Part shown: piece by piece, positions 8,094 through 15,689 of the stretch
How positions within the stretch are numbered: position 1 is the stretch's first letter
How the letters are laid out: every line of letters starts with the position of its first letter
Source: DUZB01 sp964407525
GTDB lineage: Bacteria > Desulfobacterota > DSM-4660 > Desulfatiglandales > Desulfatiglandaceae
NCBI GenBank assembly: GCA_964407525.1
Contig: CAYOWC010000051.1
Coordinates: 1 to 21,332 of the forward strand
DNA: 21,332 bases
Reading direction: 5' to 3'
Notes under the pieces: generated by a model
Told to the model about the DNA's origin: nothing
What the model saw: the letters and a program-made list of their open reading frames with translations, nothing else
Databases searched by the model: none
Position numbers and translations under genes: made by a program

Positions 8094-8662
8094 CAAAGTC
8101 TGAAGGCTCTGTAATAATTATTGCTTTTGATTTTGCCGAACAACCGAAGGGCCTGTCCATCATAACGGCCAGGGTAGAACATCACGAGCGGCGTCTGTCC
8201 CATAACCGTTTGCAGGTTATTGAGCAGGTTGTGGGAACGAACCATGGGCCAGACACTTCCCACGCCGGAAAGGAGTACCAGGTCCTGTTCCTCCGGCTGG
8301 ACGACCTCTACAAATATCTGCACCAGCTTCTCCGGCTTTAGAGGCCCTTTGAGAGCCTTTTGAAGACCCTTGTCACCCTTATCTTTTTGCATTTGCAAGG
8401 ATTTCTCCAGCAGATTGCGCTCCCGGAGATGATCCACAACGAGATCGAACAGGTTAACCTGTTTCACCCGCAGTCCGGGTCTGTTCTTGGGGATGTGGGT
8501 CATGAGGAACTGGATATGTTCTCGAATGCGCAGTTCCGCTTCCGGCGGATAATCGAAGATATAGAACGGGATCTCGTTTCCAAGTCCTTTGCCACCAAGG
8601 AACTCAGCGGAAATGACCTTGGGAAGAATTTCATTGAGGCGCTGCGTTAACGAATCGGTCAT
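8093..8662 (-). CDS. brxB: BREX protein BrxB (DUF1788)
   Basis: A 189-residue protein matching the DUF1788/BrxB family in size and pattern: an N-terminal helix (MTDSLTQRLNEILPK), then GNEIPFYIFDYPPEAELRIR (about 29-48), a mid-region NLFDLVVDHLRERNLLEK, and the C-terminal LVLLSGVGSVWPMVRSHNLL followed by PLVMFYPGRYDGQALRLFG. BrxB is required in type 1 BREX; its biochemical role is not settled and it is thought to help assemble the complex. Start choice: the ATG at 8662 overlaps the brxA stop (ATGA) and gives the usual length, whereas an upstream TTG at 8680 would add six residues inside brxA. The stop touches a palindromic repeat. Confidence 0.9.
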   Translation of the reverse strand: MTDSLTQRLNEILPKVISAEFLGGKGLGNEIPFYIFDYPPEAELRIREHIQFLMTHIPKNRPGLRVKQVNLFDLVVDHLRERNLLEKSLQMQKDKGDKGLQKALKGPLKPEKLVQIFVEVVQPEEQDLVLLSGVGSVWPMVRSHNLLNNLQTVMGQTPLVMFYPGRYDGQALRLFGKIKSNNYYRAFRL

Positions 8663-9249
8663 GGGGCAACCTGGATACAACGGAGAGTATAATGTTCGTT
8701 ATGCTTTGCAAGATATTGAAGCACCTGCGGGGCGATGTGGACCCTCTGCAATTTTCTCGATCGGGTGTTTTCGATGTAGCCCGCCTGGGCGAGGATCTGG
8801 AAGACGGTTGACCGGAGGCGGTCCCTCGTGGATTCGCTCCATATGGGCATCTCCGGGTCCCGTCCCCGGCAGTCATCCAGGTACTCTTCCCAACATCTAT
8901 TGGAGAGGGTTGTACTGAACACCCTGTAATGCTCCTTTACAACCAAATCAAGAAAGTCTCCCAGAAGAGGACTGTGCTTGATTGCTGCGGCCAGGACGGC
9001 ATGTGTGGCTGTTTCACCCGTACCGTCCCTAACGAGCTTCCAGAGATCGGCTTCCATGGTTTCCAGACGTCCACGGATGAGCCGGGCAAAGCGTCTGGCT
9101 GTCTCAGTAGTGCGGGCCTGGAGCAGGTTCCTGTCTATGATAGCCGTTTGCCAGCCCTGTTTGTCAGTACCACGGATAAGGAGGTCTGCAATGATCCTGC
9201 TCTCTGAGACTTTGAGCGATCCTGCAGTGATGTCGGCTTTGTATCTCAA
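8659..9249 (-). CDS. brxA: BREX protein BrxA (DUF1819)
   Basis: A 196-residue protein with the DUF1819/BrxA opening YKADITAGSLKVSESRIIAD (3-22), the region normally seen as T-x-G-x-L-x-x-E-S-R. The middle is helical (FLDLVVKEHYRVFSTTLSN) and the C-terminal part (STVFQILAQAGYIENT) looks like a winged-helix segment. BrxA is a small DNA-binding component of BREX, normally the first gene of the operon, as here. The start is a TTG at 9249 with GGGAAG nine bases upstream; an in-frame stop lies close upstream and I see no ATG or GTG alternative, so translation may be weak. It overlaps brxB by 4 bp. It lies 290 bp downstream of glnD and probably has its own promoter. Confidence 0.88.
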   Translation of the reverse strand: MRYKADITAGSLKVSESRIIADLLIRGTDKQGWQTAIIDRNLLQARTTETARRFARLIRGRLETMEADLWKLVRDGTGETATHAVLAAAIKHSPLLGDFLDLVVKEHYRVFSTTLSNRCWEEYLDDCRGRDPEMPIWSESTRDRLRSTVFQILAQAGYIENTRSRKLQRVHIAPQVLQYLAKHNEHYTLRCIQVAP

Positions 9250-9284
9250 TGGAAAGGTCTTCCCGCCTGAGAAATTGTTGATTG

Positions 9285-9309
9285 ATCATAACGCATCTGT
9301 TTGACAGAT
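9285..9309 (-). promoter_or_regulatory. Possible brxA promoter/operator with a perfect inverted repeat
   Basis: On the minus strand TATGAT (9290-9285) resembles a -10 box about 35 bases before the brxA start. Just upstream is the perfect inverted repeat ATCTGT-CAA-ACAGAT (9309-9295), which could bind a repressor. No convincing -35 box is found at 17 bp. The rest of the 290-bp gap holds no gene; CTATTCGTGG near 9337-9346 looks like a worn arm of the repeat family. Confidence 0.22.
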
Positions 9310-9539
9310 ACGGTCACAACAAGACCATTTTTTTTCTATTCGTGGAGATTTTCGGTAAGGATTCGTTAAGTCTCTCGCAGCATATTCGCAGTTTTCATCC
9401 TTGTCAATACTGGTTTATTGTGAGGTCCTATATGACTGGCCGATTTTCAAAGATTTGTATTTATTGGTAGCGGAAACGGGTGTAATCAAAAGTCTTAGGC
9501 GGATCTCATATTAGAATTCCAAAATCGTTGAACGAGGTG

Positions 9540-12179
9540 TTATTTGTCAAGAAGTTGGAACTCTAACGTTTCCACAATTTGCTCTATGAGTTCTGGCTCT
9601 TCTACTTTCTGCCCTAATAAATCTCGGACATAAAAGATATCCGCGACCTGATCGCCCTTTGTGGCAATTTTTGCAATGCGGATGTCCAGTTCGAAATCAA
9701 AAAGGGCTTTGGTGATCCTGTAAAGGAGACCCACACGGTCGTCTGCAAAAACCTCAACCAAGGTGAAAAAATCTGACGTTCTGTTATCCAAAATCACTTT
9801 TGGTGGAAGAGAAGGCTTTTTGCTCACAACAGACAGGATAGATGGGGTCGCTTTCTCTTGAATTCGAACGTCTAATGACAGCTTTCCCTCCGAAATTTCT
9901 TGAAAATCACTTTCTATTCTTTCCCAGATTTCTTTTTCCCGAAAAGGATCGGATGGCCCCGTAACCTTGAAGAGATCCACGGCAGTTCCATCCTGCCATG
10001 TGTATATGTTGGCTGAAAGGATATTCATGTTATGAAGTGCCAACACACCGGCAATATCTGAAAAAAGTCCAAGCCTGTCCTGGGACACAAAGGTAATTTC
10101 GAAACAGCTTTCGATCTCATTTTCTCTGATCACCATAGAAAAGGAACGTTTCCTGTTTTGCATCTCCGTACTTTTGAGATTCTGAACCATTTTAATATGT
10201 CGGCTGATCTCCAACGGTTTACAGTTCAAAAGATATCTCGGCGATAGAACCGAAAAAAGTTCATCGAGTTCAGACTCCTCTGCAGAAATACCCATGTGCT
10301 TCTGAACGCCCGCCAGAGTCATTTTCACTTTTCGTGCAGCATCCTCCGTGGCTAGTTCCCCCCTCTGGAGGATATTCAAGACCTTGAAAAAGAGTTCCTG
10401 AACAAGATTTGCAATCCAGGTGTTCCAGGCTCTGGGCCCGGTGGCCCTGGAATCCGCCCAGGTCAACAAATAGAGCATTTTCAAACGCTCCATATCACCT
10501 ATGGCTCGGGCGCATTGGACCACCACCTTTTCGTCCCCCAGGTCCCGCCGGGTGGCGGTTTCAATGAGAAGAAGATGGTTTTCAATCAGGAACAGGACCA
10601 TTTCAGATAAACTTTCATCGTAATGCATCCGTTTCAGAAGACCCCGGGCTTTCTGAGCTCCTCTTCGAGCGTGGTCTTTTTCTGTTTTGCCCAGATCGTG
10701 GAACAAACCCGCCAGAAAAAGGGGCTCCGGATCATTTAGCTCTGAAAAGATATCCAGAAACAGGATATCTTTTTCGTTACCCGGGGATTTCAGCTGTCGG
10801 ACCGTCTCCAGGGAATGCCTTCCCACAGGAAAGATATGGTAGGCGTCAAATTCCACGCGGTCTCTTATTCCTTCAAATTCAGGAATGAAGGCCTCCAGGA
10901 ATCCCACCTCAAACATTCTATCTAAGGACTCAAAAGCGCCTGGTCCATTCAGAATAGATAGAAAGGTGTTCACATTTTCATGGGATGTTCTAAAGGCATC
11001 GTCCACGAGAAAGAGAAACTCACGAATCAACCTTCCCGCTTCCATAGACAGAGGGCATCCGGATCCGCCCGTTTCCTTGAATATGGAAATGAGAAGAGAC
11101 GGCTGGGAAAGTATGGCAGTAGCCGAATCGAATTGCATTTCGCCCATGTGAACGTGGAGACCGCTCACTTCAGTGGTTTCGGACTCTTTTCCAGGTCCTG
11201 CCTTATCGGAAAAATACGTAGTCATAAATGATCGATTCAGCGACTTTATTCCAGCCATTGCGCTGTGCAGTTTTCCCATAAACTGCTCCACAGCCAGGAA
11301 CGTCCCCTTGTCGTGGAAGCCTAGATTGGCGGCAATCTCCTCCTGGTATTCAAAGCCCATCCGGTCATTTTTCCTGCCGGAGAGTTGGTGCAGGTGATTT
11401 CTGACAAGCCAGATGAAATGCAGGTTTTCTCTCAGTTCGGCGTATTCATTGTGGGAAAGCTTTCCCTGGTATTCCAGATCCCTTGGCAACCGCAAGCCAA
11501 AAAATGCGCCTGCCGACCAGAGAATCTGATGATAGTCCCTTAATCCTCCTATTCCATCTTTGAGGTTGGGCTCAAGGAGATAGCTTGCGTCTCCAAAGGT
11601 TTCTTTGCGGACCTGGTAATTGTCTTCGAGCCACCGGGTAAACCCAACAGCTTTTTTTGTGGTCACCTTTTTCTGGATATTTTCCATAAGGACCATGTAT
11701 GTGGGGGAATCCCCACACAGGAACCTGGCATCCATCAACGACGTCAGGACTTCGAAATCATCCCGACAAAGGGAGAGACAATCCCGAATATTGCGCACCC
11801 CATATCCCAAATCGAAGCCCAAATCCCAGAGCGGATAAAAAAATTCTGCAGCCAGCTCCTTGGCCATAGGTGGGATTTTCGACTTGAAAAGGATAAGAAT
11901 GTCAATATCCGATTGCAGGTTCAGCTCTTTTCTGCCATAGCCTCCCACGGCAAGAACTGCAAAGTGGTTCTTTTTTTTGAACAGTTTACGCCCCACGATC
12001 GTATCCTGAAGACATCTTCTGAAGTAGACATCAATAATCTCCGAATAGTCTTCCTGAAACTTTTTAGAAACTCGTCTTTCATCAAAACCGGTAACCAGCT
12101 TCAATTTCGATGCCTCAAGTTCCTCCGAAGCAGGAGTCCTTTCAAGAGTGCTGTCGTGGGAGTATGCCGGCGTCGCCAT
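9540..12179 (-). CDS. glnD: PII uridylyltransferase/uridylyl-removing enzyme GlnD
   Basis: An 879-residue bifunctional enzyme, close to the usual 880-900. Domains in order: a nucleotidyltransferase with GGYGRKEL (79-86) and SDIDILIL (90-97, metal-binding Asp91 and Asp93); a GlnD linker with DGIGGLRDYH near 208-217; an HD hydrolase domain with LFHDLGKTEKDH (His494, Asp495); and two C-terminal ACT domains (about 698-770 and 803-865) that sense glutamine. It adds UMP to PII when nitrogen is scarce and removes it when glutamine is high. Its ATG at 12179 shares one base with the glnK stop (TAATG), and AAGGAGG lies inside the end of glnK, so translation is coupled. The modifier is thus made with its target. 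All key residues are present. Confidence 0.96.
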   Translation of the reverse strand: MATPAYSHDSTLERTPASEELEASKLKLVTGFDERRVSKKFQEDYSEIIDVYFRRCLQDTIVGRKLFKKKNHFAVLAVGGYGRKELNLQSDIDILILFKSKIPPMAKELAAEFFYPLWDLGFDLGYGVRNIRDCLSLCRDDFEVLTSLMDARFLCGDSPTYMVLMENIQKKVTTKKAVGFTRWLEDNYQVRKETFGDASYLLEPNLKDGIGGLRDYHQILWSAGAFFGLRLPRDLEYQGKLSHNEYAELRENLHFIWLVRNHLHQLSGRKNDRMGFEYQEEIAANLGFHDKGTFLAVEQFMGKLHSAMAGIKSLNRSFMTTYFSDKAGPGKESETTEVSGLHVHMGEMQFDSATAILSQPSLLISIFKETGGSGCPLSMEAGRLIREFLFLVDDAFRTSHENVNTFLSILNGPGAFESLDRMFEVGFLEAFIPEFEGIRDRVEFDAYHIFPVGRHSLETVRQLKSPGNEKDILFLDIFSELNDPEPLFLAGLFHDLGKTEKDHARRGAQKARGLLKRMHYDESLSEMVLFLIENHLLLIETATRRDLGDEKVVVQCARAIGDMERLKMLYLLTWADSRATGPRAWNTWIANLVQELFFKVLNILQRGELATEDAARKVKMTLAGVQKHMGISAEESELDELFSVLSPRYLLNCKPLEISRHIKMVQNLKSTEMQNRKRSFSMVIRENEIESCFEITFVSQDRLGLFSDIAGVLALHNMNILSANIYTWQDGTAVDLFKVTGPSDPFREKEIWERIESDFQEISEGKLSLDVRIQEKATPSILSVVSKKPSLPPKVILDNRTSDFFTLVEVFADDRVGLLYRITKALFDFELDIRIAKIATKGDQVADIFYVRDLLGQKVEEPELIEQIVETLEFQLLDK

Positions 12180-12517
12180 TAGATGGCCTCCTTCCCCGTC
12201 TCTCCGGTACGGATTCGGATTACTTCTTCCACGGGCATGATAAAGATCTTGCCATCACCGATCTGTCCGGTTTTTCCGCTTTCCTGAATAATTTTTACGG
12301 CCTCCGGCACCATGTCGGAGACTATGACCACTTCAATTTTGATCTTTGCTACAAAATCCACTTGGTATTCGGCCCCTCGGTAGACCTCCTTGTGACCCCT
12401 TTGACGTCCGAACCCCTTCACTTCGCTGACGGTTAGTCCTTTGATCCCCATTTGCGAGAGACCATCTTTCACATCGTCCAGTTTAAACGGTTTAATGATC
12501 GCTTCAATTTTTTTCAT
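12179..12517 (-). CDS. glnK: Nitrogen regulatory protein PII (GlnK/GlnB)
   Basis: A 112-residue PII signal protein starting MKKIEAIIKPFKLDDVKDGL. The T-loop carries YRGAEY (46-51), whose Tyr51 is the uridylylation site used by GlnD. The C-terminal signature is TGQIGDGKIFIM. PII trimers bind ATP/ADP and 2-oxoglutarate and, when unmodified, plug the ammonium channel. Two ATGs are adjacent (12520 and 12517); the second gives the family-standard N-terminus and sits seven bases after AAAGGAG. The gene lies 12 bp after amtB, the classic glnK-amtB pairing though here in amtB-glnK order, and overlaps glnD by 1 bp. Because of this linkage I use glnK rather than glnB; sequence alone does not separate them. 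Confidence 0.95.
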   Translation of the reverse strand: MKKIEAIIKPFKLDDVKDGLSQMGIKGLTVSEVKGFGRQRGHKEVYRGAEYQVDFVAKIKIEVVIVSDMVPEAVKIIQESGKTGQIGDGKIFIMPVEEVIRIRTGETGKEAI

Positions 12518-12529
12518 CATTCTGCTCCT

Positions 12530-13750
12530 TTAAAAGCTATACCCAGCTTCATTATGGATGGTGGTATCCATGCCCCTGATTTCTTCTTCTTCGGAAATCC
12601 TCAGGCCCGTAAACCTATCAACAACCTTCAAGATGATCCATGTCATGACAAAAGCAAAAACCATGGTTGCGACAACAGAGACAAACTGTATCCACAACTG
12701 CCATGGATTGCCGAAGAAAAGCCCATTAGCGCCATCTGGATTGATCTCCGTGCAGGCGAACAAGCCTGTGGCCAGAGCACCCCAGGTTCCCCCCACACCA
12801 TGAATTCCTACCACATCGAGAGCATCATCATATCCCAGGCGGGTCTTCATAATAACCCCCCCGTAACAGAGCGCTCCTGCTATGAACCCGATAGCGATGG
12901 ACGACATGGGCCCTACAAAGCCGGATGCGGGGGTAATGGCCACAAGTCCGGCTACAGCTCCTGAAGCCACACCAAGAGTCGTAGGTTTTCCCCTGTGAAT
13001 CCATTCAAAAATAAGCCAGGAAACGGCGCCCGCCGCTGATGCAAAGTGGGTAACCACAAAAGCGTTTGCCGCCAGGCCATTTGACGCCAGGGCGCTGCCG
13101 GCATTGAAACCGAACCATCCGAACCAGAGCAGGCCGGCCCCGGTAAGCGTCATGGGGAGATTGTGGGGGATAAAGGCCGTTGTCCCGTACCCTCTTCTCT
13201 TTCCAATAAGAATAGCTGCAGCCAGGGCCGAGATGCCTGAGCTGATATGGACGACCGTCCCTCCTGCAAAATCCAGTGCACCGAGACGTCCCATCCACCC
13301 TCCGACACCCCAGACCCAGTGGCACAGGGGATTATAAACAAAAGTAGCCCAGAGAAGGGTAAAAAGGATAAACGCGCTGAATTTCATGCGCTCCGCAAAG
13401 GCTCCGGTAATTAACGCCGGGGTAATAATGGCAAACATGCACTGGAAGATCATAAAGGCCAAATGCGGGATGGTACTCCCATAGTCAGGACTGGGCGCCA
13501 TTCCCACACCTTTCAACCCGAACATGCTCAGCCCCCCGATAATTCCACCATGATCGGGCCCGAAAGCCATGGTATATCCCCAAAGGCTCCACTCAAGGCT
13601 GATAAGACCTAAGATAACAAAACTCTGCATCAGGACACTCAGGATATTCTTGCTCCGAACCATACCCCCGTAAAAAAGAGCCAGTCCCGGTGTCATAAGC
13701 ATGACCAGGGCGGCCGAAATAAGTACAAAAACGGTATCTGCAGCATTCAT
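12530..13750 (-). CDS. amtB: Ammonium channel AmtB
   Basis: A 406-residue polytopic inner-membrane protein of the Amt/Rh family with about eleven membrane helices and no long cytosolic domain. It starts MNAADTVFVLISAALVMLMT, then PGLALFYGGMVRSKN. Conserved residues fall at nearly the E. coli positions: Asp160 in ALDFAGGTVVH, the twin pore histidines His168 and His317 (VVGIHGVGGTWGALATGL), and NPLCHWVWG at 140-148. It conducts ammonium into the cell and is closed by PII. The ATG at 13750 follows AAGGAGGG. It is the first gene of the amtB-glnK-glnD unit, behind a sigma-54 promoter. The N-terminus is short compared with AmtBs that have a cleaved signal, so none is predicted. Confidence 0.96.
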   Translation of the reverse strand: MNAADTVFVLISAALVMLMTPGLALFYGGMVRSKNILSVLMQSFVILGLISLEWSLWGYTMAFGPDHGGIIGGLSMFGLKGVGMAPSPDYGSTIPHLAFMIFQCMFAIITPALITGAFAERMKFSAFILFTLLWATFVYNPLCHWVWGVGGWMGRLGALDFAGGTVVHISSGISALAAAILIGKRRGYGTTAFIPHNLPMTLTGAGLLWFGWFGFNAGSALASNGLAANAFVVTHFASAAGAVSWLIFEWIHRGKPTTLGVASGAVAGLVAITPASGFVGPMSSIAIGFIAGALCYGGVIMKTRLGYDDALDVVGIHGVGGTWGALATGLFACTEINPDGANGLFFGNPWQLWIQFVSVVATMVFAFVMTWIILKVVDRFTGLRISEEEEIRGMDTTIHNEAGYSF

Positions 13751-13788
13751 TGTTTTCTCCCTCCTTATTTATTTTTTCAATGAAGGTG

Positions 13789-13804
13789 TGCAAACCGTGT
13801 GCCA
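13789..13804 (-). promoter_or_regulatory. Sigma-54 (-24/-12) promoter of amtB-glnK-glnD
   Basis: On the minus strand the sequence TGGCACACGGTTTGCA matches the consensus TGGCAC-N5-TTGCA exactly, including the GG and GC doublets ten bases apart. The predicted transcription start is about 12 bases downstream, near 13778, leaving a leader of roughly 28 bases with the AAGGAGGG ribosome site before the amtB ATG. Sigma-54 promoters need an enhancer-binding activator, most likely NtrC here; no clear NtrC site was found upstream. Confidence 0.85.
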
Positions 13805-14232
13805 TAATAAAATATTCTATCAATCACAATTCATTTCAAGTATTTACAGGATTTTAACTGGGTAGGAGACATAATACAAAAACGTAGAATGACTGTTTAT
13901 ATATACAAATTTGTTCTGTCTTCATGAGAAAGCAGGGGGGGGACAGCATCCATAAGAACGATGTATCGAGATGAAGAAGTGCGTGCAGGAAGTGTGTTGA
14001 ATAGGGTGGGATAAAAAATTCCGAATCCTATTGGAAACGAAGTCGCTGTCGGAAAGATACGGCAACAGGTCGACCATGGCGGAGTTAAGGCCTGCCCGCC
14101 ATTGCCGTTCACACTCTATTTTGAGATTGGTCGATGTTACTATCCCCCTGTATTTGGGAACAATTCTTCTGATGGTTAGGCGAGGCAGGCGGGCGTCAGC
14201 CTTTTATAAAACCTTTACAGGTGAACTCCTCA
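13805..14232. other. Gene-free interval between YhcG and amtB
   Basis: About 430 bases with no supported gene. It would hold upstream activator sites for the sigma-54 promoter; the only small palindrome near the promoter is ACAAATTTGT (13905-13914). There is a run of eight G at about 13936-13943 and an AT palindrome, TTTTATAAAA, near 14203-14212. Open frames on both strands (for example 13897-14112 minus and 14031-14273 plus) lack ribosome sites and recognisable motifs. It may be decayed DNA. Confidence 0.4.
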
Positions 14233-15429
14233 TTATAGCTCAAGAGCGACCTCAATCAGCCTGCGCTCTCTAACCAGTTCCTGAGCCAGTTCCTCTTCGG
14301 TCGGCAGATAGAGCATGTATTTGGAGGCGAATATCTGTTTGCGCTCTTTCAAGATCGAATACCGAGCGACGGCTTCGTTTTTTTCTGTGCAAAGCATCAA
14401 GCCGATGGTGGGATTATCATCCGGCGCAATATAGAGATCATCGAACAAGCGGACATAGCCGTCCATTTGCCCGACGTCCCGATGGGAAATCTCTCCCATT
14501 TTGAGATCAATCAAGAGGTAGCATTTCAGGATACAGTTGTAGAAAACGAGGTCCACATAGAGGTCAGTGCTGTCAAAACGGAGACGTTTCTGCCGGGCAA
14601 CAAATGCAAAGCCTTTGCCCAATTCAAGCAGAAAGGTCTGCAAATGGGTAATGATTGCCGCTTCCAGTTGGGTTTCGTGCAAGATACCTATTTCAGGAAA
14701 ACCCAGAAATTCAAAAACATATGGATTCTTGAGCGTTTCGATTGCTGCATATCGAGGATGGTCCACCTTTCTGGTCTGTTCCAACATAGCTTTTGGATGT
14801 TGGCTTTTGAGCATTCGCTCGTAATACTGAGAATGAATATGTCTCTCAAGGGTCCGCTTGTCCCACCCGCATTCGATACTCTCCTGCTCGTAAAACTCCT
14901 GCGCATCAGGTTTTGAGACGCGCATCAAAGCTCGGTAGTGCGACCAGGAGAGACTGGGGGAAAAGCCCTGTGGCAATTCGCTTCCCTTTTGGATCGTTCT
15001 TGTGGCGGCGCCCAATTTCCTACCCACCGGGTACTGATTTTCAGACGATGAGAAACCCTCGTCGAATTCAGTACCCCATGGGTACTGAATTCCAATGCGG
15101 TCAGGGTACGCCAGGTAGAATTTTCTAAAATTCTGAAGGTTAGAAATTGAAAAACCCTTTCGGTATCGGTCTGTCAACCGCTTGGACAAATCCTCTAAAA
15201 CTTGTTTCCCATACTCTGCCCGCTCTGCGCCCTCCTGAATCGTCTCTACAATTTTCTGCCCGATGAGCCAGTAGGCAATAACCATATTACCGTTTATCGA
15301 ACGGACCACATTGCTCCGCGCCTGCTCCAGAATAGCAACCACTCGATCAAACAGGTCTCGGGCCGGAATTGATTTTATCAACGCATGGCCAGTATTATCT
15401 GAGATGGATCCTTTTGACCGTAACTTCAT
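14233..15429 (-). CDS. YhcG/DUF1016 family PDDEXK nuclease
   Basis: A 398-residue protein with the two parts of the YhcG family. The N-terminal DUF1016_N region (about 25-205) includes AYWLIGQKIVE, GFSISNLQNFRKFYLAYP, LSWSHYRALMRV and CGWDKRTLERHI. The C-terminal nuclease domain has LEAAI (255-259), YVDLVFYN (291-298, Asp293) and YLLIDLKMG (304-312, Asp308-x-Lys310), the PD-(D/E)xK layout. Family members occur beside restriction-modification genes and are presumed DNases. Odd point: the linker at about 112-138 (IQYPWGTEF and NQYPVG) is encoded by a palindromic repeat inserted in frame. AAGGAG lies ten bases before the ATG at 15429 and is part of a leader shared with the methylase gene. Downstream is gene-free. 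Confidence 0.9.
   Translation of the reverse strand: MKLRSKGSISDNTGHALIKSIPARDLFDRVVAILEQARSNVVRSINGNMVIAYWLIGQKIVETIQEGAERAEYGKQVLEDLSKRLTDRYRKGFSISNLQNFRKFYLAYPDRIGIQYPWGTEFDEGFSSSENQYPVGRKLGAATRTIQKGSELPQGFSPSLSWSHYRALMRVSKPDAQEFYEQESIECGWDKRTLERHIHSQYYERMLKSQHPKAMLEQTRKVDHPRYAAIETLKNPYVFEFLGFPEIGILHETQLEAAIITHLQTFLLELGKGFAFVARQKRLRFDSTDLYVDLVFYNCILKCYLLIDLKMGEISHRDVGQMDGYVRLFDDLYIAPDDNPTIGLMLCTEKNEAVARYSILKERKQIFASKYMLYLPTEEELAQELVRERRLIEVALEL
15022..15092. repeat. Palindromic repeat inside the YhcG coding sequence
   Basis: Positions 15064-15092 are a perfect 13-bp inverted repeat, GAATTCAGTACCC then CAT then GGGTACTGAATTC. A second, worn unit (TACCCACCGGGTACTGA, 15021-15037) lies 26 bp away. 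On the coding strand the two units read AATTCAGTACCC and AATCAGTACCC and encode IQYP and NQYP at residues 113-116 and 131-134. The length keeps the reading frame. They fall between the DUF1016 N-terminal motifs, where the family has a variable linker. Confidence 0.75.
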
Positions 15430-15440
15430 GATGTGTCTGC

Positions 15441-15494
15441 TCCTTAAATCATGGCACTCATCAGATTTGGTTTTGGGTCAATCCCGGGATTCAT
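15441..15494 (-). repeat. Direct repeat copy A: decayed gene tail in front of YhcG
   Basis: This segment matches 21238-21308 in the same orientation: both contain CCCAAAACCA, then ATCTGATGA, then TTAAGGAGCAGA, with a deletion of about 12 bases in copy A. Copy A keeps a 16-codon frame (MNPGIDPKPNLMSAMI, then TAA, 15494-15444). Its stop codon overlaps the AAGGAG ribosome site of YhcG. Copy B is the true 3' end of another gene. The rest of the gap (15495-15689) holds no gene that I can support. Confidence 0.7.
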
Positions 15495-15689
15495 ATTATC
15501 ATCCGTGCCTCAGCCTGGTATCCGGGCCAGGACTGACGTATGATGGGGACATTGGCCTTTGTTTCCCGGAATAACCGAAGGAATGGCAATCGCTTTAGTA
15601 TCAACAACATAGCGGCCTATTAGTCCCCCCTCGCCTCTTGTTTCAAATGCGCCGTTTCTCGTTTATTAAGATTTCTCAATTCATCTTCT

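Noticed and set aside
14204..14225. Transcription terminator after YhcG
   Set aside because: The TTTTATAAAA palindrome is short and AT-only, with no GC stem followed by a U-run, so it cannot be called a terminator.
13897..14273. Small frames on both strands in the YhcG-amtB gap
   Set aside because: No ribosome-binding sites, no recognisable protein pattern, and mutually overlapping on opposite strands. A decayed transposase was considered, but no catalytic motif could be read.
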